Positions 47,101 through 56,984 of a DNA stretch of 64,000 nt are shown here, piece after piece. Origin of the DNA: Steromphala cineraria (Eukaryota; Mollusca; Gastropoda; Trochida; Trochidae); contig OU744724.1 of NCBI GenBank assembly GCA_916613615.1, forward strand, positions 47,110,500 through 47,174,499. Direction: 5' to 3'. The notes below the pieces were generated by a model. It saw nothing but the letters and a program-made list of their open reading frames with translations. It ran no database searches and was not told where the DNA came from. Both the position numbers and the translations under genes were made by a program. The first letter of the stretch is position 1. Every line of letters begins with the position of its first letter.

Positions 47101-47299
47101 GTTTAAGAAACCTTAAAGTAAGCAAAATAACTAAACCAAGAATGAGATAAGATAAAAATGGTAATGTACTTATACTTTTTATGAATTTCCTTATCACTTG
47201 GCGGTCTCAATGAGTAGGTGTGGTCTTTGAGTTTCTCTCATGGTGAGTGGATGTCGTTGCTGTTATATCATCTGAGATACTTTCATATCTTCAGACTAG

Positions 47300-48118
47300 T
47301 ATCATGGGCTTGATATTGCCCAAATTACATTAAACTTATATCACAGAATTTAAGAAAATATATCATTACCATAACAAAAATATCAAAGTTACAGTAACAA
47401 TTCAAAACATACAAGTAAATATCATTAATAACATACAATGTAATTATTTCAAATATTTTAGATAAAGACAACTTTTTCCCATAGTCACATTCACCTCAAG
47501 CTACAAAATGTCAGACATAATCTTCATATAAAAGGTAAACATAATCTTCATATAAAAGGTAGACATCTTGGCTACCTCTAGTTTTAAATCCTTTGATAAA
47601 GTGTTGACACCGACAGTGATTTTAGTAGATAGAGCCTTAGGCTAATTTAAGATAATCCACTTAAGAAACTTAATTGATGGCACTTACTTAATCTTCCAAT
47701 AACTCAGACATTTCATATCATAAACCGTCTAGGATGTTGGAAATACTTAACGAGATTAAAAGTTTGACCAATGAGAGGTTACCTTCATTTAGCTATATAA
47801 ACCATCAGAGAAATTAGAATGTTCAGTTGCAGTTTGGGAATCATACCTAACACATCTCAGGACTACTCCGGGGGCTGACTTACTACTTGGACCTTCATGC
47901 CCCTGGAGTGGAAACCAACTGTTATCTACATATTGTATCTATGTTGTTATGTAAGTCATTCCTGTAAATAAAAGTGTGCATATCTATTCCATGGACTTTG
48001 GATTTCTTCTGCCTAGAGTTAATTCCCCGTTAAAACTGGACAGTTAGACCATCAACCCGGAATATCAAAAGTTGGGGCAGATGAGGATTTCCTGGAACCC
48101 TGCCTCAGCCTTATGATA
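47300..48118 (+). mobile_element. Solo Ty3 LTR, inverted relative to the host element
   Basis: 819 bp, TATCATGGGC..TTATGATA, flanked by a 4-bp duplication CTAG (47296-47299 and 48119-48122). The other blocks show the uninterrupted ACTAGTCC at this place (45404, 50017 and 51909). It is longer than the 3' LTR because it keeps two short stretches that the 3' LTR has lost. A solo LTR is the usual product of recombination between the two LTRs of a full insertion. Confidence 0.92.
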
Positions 48119-48568
48119 CTAGTCCTCTGTCTGTGTGTCCAAAAATATTCCAGGCATCGGATTCAGGATCTTTTGAAGATTCTCACCAAGTTATCATATG
48201 GTTGAGGCAGGATTCCAGGAAATCCTCATCTGCCCCAACTTTTGATATTCCGGGTTGATGGTCTAACTGTCCAGTTTTAACGAGGAATTAACTCTAGGCA
48301 AAAGAAATCCAAAGTCCATGGAATAGATATGCATATTTTTATTTACAGGAATGACTTACATAACAACAAAGATACAATATGTAGATAACAGTTGGTTGCC
48401 ACTCCAGGGGCATGAAAGTCCAAGTAGTAAGTCAGCCCCCGGAGTAGTCGTGAGATGTGTTAGGTATGATTTCCAAACTGCAACTGAATATTCTAATTAT
48501 CCCCCGCCGCGCGATTAGCGCGAAGCGGGGGATATAGTATTCGGCAGCGTCCGTCCGTACGTCCGTAC

Positions 48569-49266
48569 TGTATGGGGTGACTGGCGGTATGGTCTACATC
48601 TAATGGGTGCAGTGTTGCCAGTGTCTATTTCATGATAATGCATGTCTGTCTTCCCTAGGTCCGTCGAACTTGTCGAAAAGATATCCCTATTTCTACCTAG
48701 AAACTCTAACAGTCTATTTGGTAAGCTGAGCATTTGCTAGATCAAATCCAAGCTCTTTAGCAATATTAACATAGTCTTTGTCCTGCTTATCACCGTGTGT
48801 GTCTGTTTGTACTGTGTTTACTTGCTCACAGTCAGTGTCAAATATATTGTCAACATCAATATAGCTAAAGCTGCCAACTACTGAATCTTTCTCTAGTACT
48901 ATTTCTTCTTGAGATGGATTCATAAGCCGAAATGTCCTTATCCCATTGTTTGATTGACATATGGTATTGCCACCTGCTACTTCACAATTTTCTGCTAGTG
49001 AAGAGATTGGTTCTATGAGAATGGTCACTCTGTCTGGAACATCTTCTAATCTAACTTTAAAATGTATCTAACTCTGAGAAGGAATGTAAATCTGGTCAAT
49101 AGTTTTGGCTAATCCTGACATTTCTGAACTGGTCATAAATCTAACGTAATGTCTGTCTGAGGTCTTATTGTCAATAATTAAAGAATCACAACTGAAATCT
49201 TAAACAACATCATTCTCTTCAAGGAATTCTAACCCCAATATTACCGCTTTTGGCATAGTAGGGATA

Positions 49267-49299
<33 letters not shown>

Positions 49300-50466
49300 T
49301 AGGGTATTTATATAGCGCACATATCCACACCGAATGCATGCTCAAGGCGCTCCCTGAATTATTACCCTGGTCTAACCCAAGCTGCCGATTAAGCGCTTGA
49401 TGGGTCCCCCCCAACACTACTTTCACCAGGTACCCATTTCCTGCTGGGTGAACAGAGGCACATTTTGAATAAAGTCTCTTGCCTAAGGCGACACCACAAG
49501 TTATTCAACTCGTGTCTCATGACACCTATCAGAAAATTCTTGGCCTTCAATAGAAAAGTCCAAGACAACTGACCCATTCACCTCCACTAAGGATCCTTCA
49601 ACCCCTCTTACATGTGAGAAACATGATTTCCCTACTTTAACATCGTGAAATGCTAGTTCAAGGAAGTTGGACGAAATGCAATTGACGCTACTACCTGAAT
49701 CTACGAGGCAGGCAGCAGAACAATCACCAAAGTCAGCCTTAATGATTGACTTGGCAAGAGGGGTGACAAGAGAAGCAATTGGGATTTCTCCCTCAAAGTT
49801 GCCATCCATACCAGAACTCATGTTTAAGAAACCTTAAAGTAAGCAAAATAACTAAACCAAGAATGAGATAAGATAAAAATGGTAATGTACTTATACTTTT
49901 TATGAATTTCCTTATCACTTGGCGGTCTCAATGAGTAGGTGTGGTCTTTGAGTTTCTCTCATGGTGAGTGGATGTCGTTGCTGTTATATCATCTGAGATA
50001 CTTTCATATCTTCAGACTAGTCCTCTGTCTGTGTGTCCAAAAATATTTCAGGCATCGGATTCAGGATCTTTTGAAGATTCTCACCAAGTTATCATATGGT
50101 TGAGGCAGGATTCCAGGAAATCCTCATCTGCCCCAACTTTTGATATTCCGGGTTGATGGTCTAACTGTCCAGTTTTAACGAGGAATTAACTCTAGGCAAA
50201 AGAAATCCAAAGTCCATGGAATAGATATGCATATTTTTATTTACAGGAATGACTTACATAACAACAAAGATACAATATGTAGATAACAGTTGGTTGCCAC
50301 TCCAGGGGCATGAAAGTCCAAGTAGTAAGTCAGCCCCCGGAGTAGTCGTGAGATGTGTTAAGTATGATTTCCAAACTGCAACTGAATATTCTAATTATCC
50401 CCCGCCGCGCGATTAGCGCGAAGCGGGGGATATAGTATTCGGCAGCGTCCGTCCGTACGTCCGTAC
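48569..50466 (-). repeat. Tandem block 3
   Basis: RT N-terminus and linker (48714-49028), (ATT)n, SINE (49299-49500), protease (49501-49821), LTR part (50090-50396) and hairpin-element start (50397-50466). About 1.9 kb, with no extra insertions. Confidence 0.88.
49501..49821 (-). pseudogene. Ty3 aspartic protease, copy 3
   Basis: Identical in translation to copy 2; active site DSGSS present. Confidence 0.8.
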
Positions 50467-51392
50467 TGTATGGGGTGACTGGCGGTATGGTCTACATCTA
50501 ATGGGTGCAGTGTTGCCAGTGTCTATTTCATGATAATGCATGTCTGTCTTCCCTAGGTCCGTCGAACTTGTCGAAAAGATATCCCTATGTCTACCTAGAA
50601 ACTCTAACAGTCTATTTGGTAAGCTGAGCATTTGCTAGATCAAATCCAAGCTCTTTAGCAATATTAACATAGTCTTTGTCCTGCTTATCACCGTGTGTGT
50701 CTGTTTGTACTGTGTTTACTTGCTCACAGTCAGTGTCAAATATATTGTCAACATCAATATAGCTAAAGCTGCCAACTACTGAATCTTTCTCTAGTACTAT
50801 TTCTTCTTGAGATGGATTCATAAGCCGAAATGTCCTTATCCCATTGTTTGATTGACATATGGTATTGCCACCTGCTACTTCACAATTTTCTGCTAGTGAA
50901 GAGATTGGTTCTATGAGAATGGTCACTCTGTCTGGAACATCTTCTAATCTAACTTTAAAATGTATCTAACTCTGAGAAGGAATGTAAATCTGGTCAATAG
51001 TTTTGGCTAATCCTGACATTTCTGAACTGGTCATAAATCTAACGTAATGTCTGTCTGAGGTCTTATTGTCAATAATTAAAGAATCACAACTGAAATCTTA
51101 AACAACATCATTCTCTTCAAGGAATTCTAACCCCAATATTACCGCTTTTGGCATAGTAGGGATAAATAATAATAATAATAATAATAATAATTAGGGTATT
51201 TATATAGCGCACATATCCACACCGAATGCATGCTCAAGGCGCTCCCTGAATTATTACCCTGGTCTAACCCAAGCTGCCGATTAAGCGCTTGATGGGTCCC
51301 CCCCAACACTACTTTCACCAGGTACCCATTTCCTGCTGGGTGAACAGAGGCACATTTTGAATAAAGTCTCTTGCCTAAGGCGACACCACAAG

Positions 51393-51713
51393 TTATTCAA
51401 CTCGTGTCTCATGACACCTATCAGAAAATTCTTGGCCTTCAATAGAAAAGTCCAAGACAACTGACCCATTCACCTCCACTAAGGATCCTTCAACCCCTCT
51501 TACATGTGAGAAACATGATTTCCCTACTTTAACATCGTGAAATGCTAGTTCAAGGAAGTTGGACGAAATGCAATTGACGCTACTACCTGAATCTACGAGG
51601 CAGGCAGCAGAACAATCACCAAAGTCAGCCTTAATGATTGACTTGGCAAGAGGGGTGACAAGAGAAGCAATTGGGATTTCTCCCTCAAAGTTGCCATCCA
51701 TACCAGAACTCAT
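51393..51713 (-). pseudogene. Ty3 aspartic protease, copy 4 (nearest 5' LTR)
   Basis: The same protein segment as the other copies. Only 268 nt lie between this Met and the 5' LTR, too little for gag. Confidence 0.82.
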
Positions 51714-51963
51714 GTTTAAGAAACCTTAAAGTAAGCAAAATAACTAAACCAAGAATGAGATAAGATAAAAATGGTAATGTACTTATACTTTTTATGAATT
51801 TCCTTATCACTTGGCGGTCTCAATGAGTAGGTGTGGTCTTTGAGTTTCTCTCATGGTGAGTGGATGTCGTTGCTGTTATATCATCTGAGATACTTTCATA
51901 TCTTCAGACTAGTCCTCTGTCTGTGTGTCCAAAAATATTCCAGGCATCGGATTCAGGATCTTT

Positions 51964-51978
51964 TGAAGATTCTCACCA
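51964..51978 (-). promoter_or_regulatory. Possible Ty3 primer-binding site
   Basis: Three or four nt inside the 5' LTR boundary the minus strand reads TGGTGAGAATCTTC. A TGG here fits pairing with the CCA end of a tRNA. I cannot assign the tRNA from memory with confidence. Confidence 0.4.
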
Positions 51979-51981
51979 AGT

Positions 51982-53832
51982 TATCATATGGTTGAGGCAG
52001 GATTCCAGGAAATCCTCATCTGCCCCAACTTTTGATATTCCGGGTTGATGGTCTAACTGTCCAGTTTTAACGAGGAATTAACTCTAGGCAAAAGAAATCC
52101 AAAGTCCATGGAATAGATATGCATATTTTTATTTACAGGAATGACTTACATAACAACAAAGATACAATATGTAGATAACAGTTGGTTGCCACTCCAGGGG
52201 CATGAAAGTCCAAGTAGTAAGTCAGCCCCCGGAGTAGTCGTGAGATGTGTTAGGTATGATTTCCAAACTGCAACTGAATATTCTAATTATCCCCCGCCGC
52301 GCGATTAGCGCGAAGCGGGGGATATAGTATTCGGCAGCGTCCGTCCGTACGTCCGTACGTCCGTACGTCCGTACGTACGAAATGGAATAACATAAGTACT
52401 ATTCTCTACATCCTTCTCATATTTTGCATATAGGTTCACCTCAGTGAGAGTAATTGTCCAAATGGGTTTCGTGACCTTGACCTTCATTTCAAGGTCACAA
52501 GGACACTTTGTCATTTTAGCCTTGTTGGCGCGATATCTCAAGAACTGTTTACTGGATTCTCTTCATATCTTACAAATAGCTTCTCCTGATGAAGACCTTG
52601 GGCTGATTAGATTTTGGTGACCTTGGCATTATTCTCAAGGTCACAGGAGGACTTTGAATTTTTGGACATGTGAACTTGCATGTTTACCGTTGTTGGCGCG
52701 ATATCTCAAGAACTGTTTACTGGATTCTCTTCATATCTTACATATAGCTTCCCCTGGGGAAGACCTTGGGCTGATTAGATTTTGGTGACCTTGACATAAT
52801 TCTCAAGGTCACAGCAGAACTTTGAATTTTTGGACATGTGAACTTGCATGTTTACCCTTGTTAGCGCAATATCTCAAGAGATGTTGACCTGATTCTCTTC
52901 ATATCTTACATATAGCTTCCCCTGGGGAAGACCTTGACCTTCATTTCAAGGTCATTTCGAGACTTTGACATTTTACCCTTGTCAGCGGGATATCTCCAGA
53001 ACCATTCACTGGATTCTCTTCATAGCTTACACAATGCATCTAATTGGGAAGGCGCCGGGTCCAGTCGATTTTGGTGACCTTCACATTATTTTCAAGGTCA
53101 CAGCGAGACTTTGAAAATTTCAGCATTGAAACCTGCATTTTAGGCTTGTCAGCAGGATATCTCCAGAACCATTCACTGGATTCTCTTCATAATTTACACA
53201 AAGCATCTTATTGGGAAGGCGCCGGGCCCAGTTGATTTTGGTGACCTTCAAATTATTTTCAAGGTCACAGTTTATAGATTTCGTGACCCTCTGACAACAA
53301 ATAAGAGGTCACAGCCAATAATTGATTGATAATTTGCGGCGGGGGATTATGTCACCTCAGTGACAAACACTTGTTTCTATCAGGGTTAATAAAGCTAAAT
53401 GAAGGTAACTTCTCATTGGTCAAACTTTTAATCTCATTAAGTATTTTCAACATCCTAGACGGTTTATGATATGGAATGTCTGAGTTATTGCAAGATTAAA
53501 TAAGTGTCATCAATTAAGTTTCTTAAGTGGATTATCTTAAATTAGCCTAAGGCTCTATCTACTAAAATCACTGTCAGTGTCAACACTTTGTCAAAGGATT
53601 TAGAACTAGAGGTAGCCATGATGTCTACCTTTTATATAAAGATTATCTCTGACATTTTGTAGCTTGAGATGAATGTGAATATGGGAAAAGTTGACTTATT
53701 TCATGGATGACATTTACTTGTATGTTTTGAATTGTTATTTTTACTTTGATATTTCTTTAAAGATAATGTTATATTTTCCTAATTTCTATAAAATAATTTT
53801 AATGTAATTTGGGTAATATCAAGCCCATGATA
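51982..53832 (-). repeat. Ty3 5' LTR, split by GC-hairpin element
   Basis: LTR segments 51982-52288 and 53374-53832 together give about 766 bp, matching the solo LTR and 3' LTR. The outer end is followed by target duplication TAAG. Confidence 0.88.
52289..53373 (+). mobile_element. GC-hairpin element E (complete copy)
   Basis: The 5' end ATCCCCCGCCGC is exactly inverted near the 3' end as GCGGCGGGGGAT (53336-53347). A 5' hairpin ATCCCCCGC/GCGGGGGAT follows at once. After the 3' repeat comes a second hairpin TGTCAC-CTCA-GTGACA (53350-53365), then AACACTTG before a T-run. A (CGTC)n/CGTACGTC tract lies near the 5' end. The interior has five or six ~160-bp monomers (ATATCTCAAGAACTGTTTAC and variants) with 'ttcaaggtcac' motifs. 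It is inserted in the 5' LTR at a T-run. This is the same Helentron-like plan as copies A and B; no protein is encoded. Confidence 0.75.
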
Positions 53833-53836
53833 TAAG

Positions 53837-54005
53837 TATGAATTGGTTTGTGATCTAACAATGATATAACAAAATATGAAAAAAAATATGCCCCTATCAT
53901 CCTATCTGTTACATTTATTCAAAAATAATTATACTGGAACGGTTTTGAAATAGTTTTTGAACTTTTGATCAATCCATTCATTAGCTTATTTTTTTTCACA
54001 AATAA
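53837..54005. mobile_element. TIR element copy 2, right part
   Basis: It continues the sequence broken at 31347 and matches copy 1 (about 25925 down to 25750, inverted), then loses similarity near 54005. The far terminus is missing or displaced. Confidence 0.85.
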
Positions 54006-54336
54006 AATAGGATTAAATCATATAGCCCAGCGGATAAGTGAAATAATTGTGCACATCGTGATGCAAGCATGAAATTTGGCATGATTGTAGTTTATACCTG
54101 TCTTATAACATACAGATCGAGAGGCCTCGCAAATTTTTAATATTTTTCATTTTTTGGGTAAAAAGGTGAAAAAAAGTGATTTTTTCACTTATTTTCCTCT
54201 TAACAATTTTTCTGAACCCTTAAATACTTTTTTTATCATAAATTACATTGTTGGAAATTCAAAGCTGATCATTTTTCTTTATATGCATGTATTTCTATCT
54301 TTAACGGTTAGGTCTACAGAAGTCATAACACTAAAA
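54006..54336. other. AT-rich DNA, nothing recognised
   Basis: No repeat partner or gene was identified within the window. Confidence 0.45.
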
Positions 54337-54975
54337 CTAGGACTGCCGCAACAGTATAATATTAAGGTGTCCCTTTTTAAGTTCAAATTGTTTTTCATGA
54401 AAACCAGATAAAAATCAGAAGAATACAAAGTAGCAAAAGGCACCACTCCTCTTCTAGATCCGACTGCATACCAAGTTCAGTAAAACAATATTTTACAGTG
54501 TTTGGGCTATAGCATGGAAATGACCCTTCTCCCAATATGTACTAAGTTCAAATTGTTTCCATGGAAACCAGAAAACAATCTAGAATAACCAAAATATCAA
54601 CAAGCACCACACCACAATAAGGTCTACCCACATACCAACTTTTTTAAGAAAATAATGAAAGGTTTTGGAGGGTCACTTTAACAGGAAATGATAATCCTCA
54701 AAAGCAGGAGTCTGTACACAAGATTTCAGCTCTCTAGACCTTTTGCAAGTGAACATAAATTTTAAAGGCATGGCCCTTCTGGCCTTTATAATTCTTACTA
54801 GTCAAGGAGTCTTTAAACAAAGTAGCAGCTTTCTAGGCCTTATGCTCCTTGAGAAGAAGATGAAAATAGTTTTTAAGGGTGTGGCCCTTGTGGCCCTTAT
54901 TATGGGACCATAGGGCCACCAAAGTTATAAAAAATAATCCTCACTAGTCAGGGAGTATGTACACAAAATTTCAGC
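54337..54975. mobile_element. Diverged tandem-monomer repeats, CTAGGACTGCCGC start
   Basis: It opens CTAGGACTGCCGCAACAGT, like element C1's end. Two ~165-bp monomers ('aagttcaaattgttt.catg.aaacca' at 54378 and 54545) follow. Then come reversed AGCTCATC-type monomers at about 54690-54975. Confidence 0.5.
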
Positions 54976-56931
54976 TTTTTAGCTCATCAGGACTGAAAGT
55001 CCAGATGGGCTTATGGCATGGCCCGTCGTCCGGCGTCCGTCCGTCCGTCGTCCGTCGTCCGTCCGTAAACTTTTGACACTTTCGACTTCTCCTCATGAAC
55101 CATACACATTAGAGAGCTGAAATTTTGTGTACAAGTAACTTAGCATATGGAGATTCTAATTTGTAACTTTGGTGACCCTGTGACCCCAAATAGGGTCACA
55201 GGGGTCACAACTTTAAAAACCTATTTTCATCTTCTTCTCCAGTTCCAGAAGGACTAGATAGTTAAAAATGATATGTGCAGACTCCTTGGCCAATGGAGAT
55301 TCTAATTTGTAACTTTGGTGAACCTGTGACCCCAAATAGGGTCACAGGGGTCACAACCTTAAATACCTATTTTCATCTTCTTCTCCAGTTCTAAAAGGAG
55401 TAGAGAGTTAAAAATTATATGTGCAGACTCCTTGGCCAATCGGGATTCTAATTTGTAACTTTGGTGACCCTGTGATCCCAAATAGGGTCACAGGGGTCAC
55501 AACCTTAAAAACCTATTTTCATCTTCTTCTCCAGTTCCAGAAGGACTAGAGAGTTAAAAATGATATGTGCAGACCCCTTGGCCAATGGGGATTCTAATTT
55601 GTAACTTTGGTGACCCTGTGATCCCAAATAGGGTCACAGGGGTCACAACCTTAAATACCTATTTTCATCTTCTTCTCCAGTTCCAAAAGGAGTAGAGAGT
55701 TAAAAATTATATGTGCATACTCCTTGGACAATGGAGATTCTAATTTGTAACTTTGGTGACCCTGTGACCCCAAATAGGGTCACAGGGGTCACAACCTTAA
55801 AAACCTTTTTTCATCTTCTTCTCCAGTTCTAAAAGGACTAGAGAGTTAAAAACGATATGTGCAGACTCCTTGGCCAATAGGGATTCTAATTTGTAGATTT
55901 CGTGACCCCATGACCCCAAATAGGGTCACAGGGGTCACAACCTTAAAAACCTATTTTTGTCTTCTTCTCCAGTTCTAAAAGGACTAGAGAGTTGAAAGTG
56001 ATATGTGCAGACTCCTTGGACAATGGGGATTCTAATTTGTAACTTTGGTGAACCTGTGACCCCAAATAGGGTCACAGGGGTCACAACCTTAAAAACCTAT
56101 TTTCATCTTCTTCTCCAGTACTAAAAGGACTATAGAGTTGAAAATGATATGTGCAGACTCCTTGGCCAATCGGGATTCTTAATTGTAGATTTCGTGACCC
56201 CATGACCCCAAATAGGGTCACAGGGGTCACAACCTTAAAAACCAATTCTCATCTTCTTCTCCAGTTCCAAAAGGTCTAGAGAGTTAATATTGATATGTGC
56301 AGACACCTTGGACAATGGGGATTCTAATTTGTAACTTTGTTGACCCTGTGACCCCAAATAGGGTCACAGGTGTCACAACCTTAAAAAACTATTTTCATCT
56401 TCTTCTCAAGTTCCAAAAGGTCTAGAGAGCTGAAATTATATGTGCAGACTCCTTGGCCAATGGGGATTCTAAATTGTAGATTTCGTGACCCCATGACCCC
56501 AAATAGGGTCACAGGGGTCACAACCTTAAGAACTTATTTTCATCATCATCTTTAGCTCCTAAAGGTCTATTGAGCTGAAAGACTGCATGTAGACTCCTTG
56601 GCCAATTGGGATTCTAAACTGTAGGTTTTGTGACCCCATGACCCCAAATAGGGTCACAGGGGTCACAATCTTAAAACCCTATTTTTCTCCAGTAGATGAC
56701 AGTCTATGGCAAATTTATTTCTCCTTGGACATTTTAGTGTGGACTTCTTTCACTGTCTGATATTGGCAATCTAGAAAGTGTTGAATAATAATACATTTGT
56801 TTTGTAATTTTTTTATAGGTTTTCTTGCAATAGGTAACATCAGTTTCATTTTTAGCTCATCTTGCCTGTATAAAGCAAACTTGATATGATGCCTGATGAG
56901 CTACAGAGCCAATGGCTCTATTTTTGTATTA
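54976..56931 (+). mobile_element. Tandem-monomer element, GGGTCA-palindrome type (copy 2, complete)
   Basis: The 5' end TTTTTAGCTCATCAGG is inverted at the 3' end as CCTGATGAGCTA (56891-56902, 12 bp exact). A hairpin GGACT-GAA-AGTCC lies just inside the 5' end. Hairpin AGAGCCA-AT-GGCTCT (56905-56919) and a T-run form the 3' terminus. (CGTCC)n is at 55023-55065, then about eleven monomers of ~146 bp, each with GTGACCCTGTGACCCC and its inverse. Copy 1 is at 19614-20805. This plan again matches Helentron-derived HINE elements. Non-coding. Confidence 0.75.
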
Positions 56932-56972
56932 CTCGAGCGAGAGCGAGGGTTATACACAAATTTGCACGAGTT

Positions 56973-56984
56973 TAGTAAAAGTCA
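56973..56984. repeat. LINE target-site duplication, left (TAGTAAAAGTCA)
   Basis: Identical to 59817-59828. It flanks the minus-strand LINE. Confidence 0.88.

Larger units (their letters stand above)
45854..48568 (-). repeat. Tandem block 2 (contains solo LTR)
   Basis: Same content and order as block 1, with linker ORF at 45999-46313, SINE at 46578-46779, protease at 46780-47100, LTR part at 48192-48498 and hairpin-element start at 48499-48568. The protease upstream region is split by a solo LTR (47300-48118). Apart from that insert and the microsatellite length, it differs from block 3 by very few bases. Confidence 0.88.
50467..51981 (-). repeat. Tandem block 4, continuous with the 5' LTR
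   Basis: RT N-terminus and linker (50612-50926), (ATT)n, SINE (51191-51392), protease (51393-51713), then leader sequence up to the full 5' LTR. It is the block that retains the original right-hand context. Confidence 0.88.
31348..53832 (-). mobile_element. Ty3-like LTR retrotransposon, degenerate and internally amplified
   Basis: The element is bounded by LTRs (31348-32076 and 51982-53832) with ends TATCAT..ATGATA and a 4-bp target duplication TAAG (31344-31347 and 53833-53836). It inserted into TIR copy 2. On the minus strand from the 5' LTR come a possible primer-binding site, an aspartic protease, a linker, RT, RNase H, integrase with a GPY/F-like end, a K/Q/N-rich tail, a chromodomain-like motif and a long 3' non-coding part, then a polypurine tract beside the 3' LTR. 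No gag region is visible: only 268 nt separate the 5' LTR from the protease Met. Normal relatives are 5-8 kb. The 22.5-kb length comes from tandem amplification and at least six nested insertions. Pol carries several in-frame stops and one frameshift, so the copy is inactive. Confidence 0.88.

Noticed and set aside
40512..53832. A CRISPR-like or designed repeat system from the regular blocks
   Set aside because: The blocks are ~1.9-kb retroelement segments with SINE and LTR content. There are no short repeats with unique spacers, and the context is eukaryotic.
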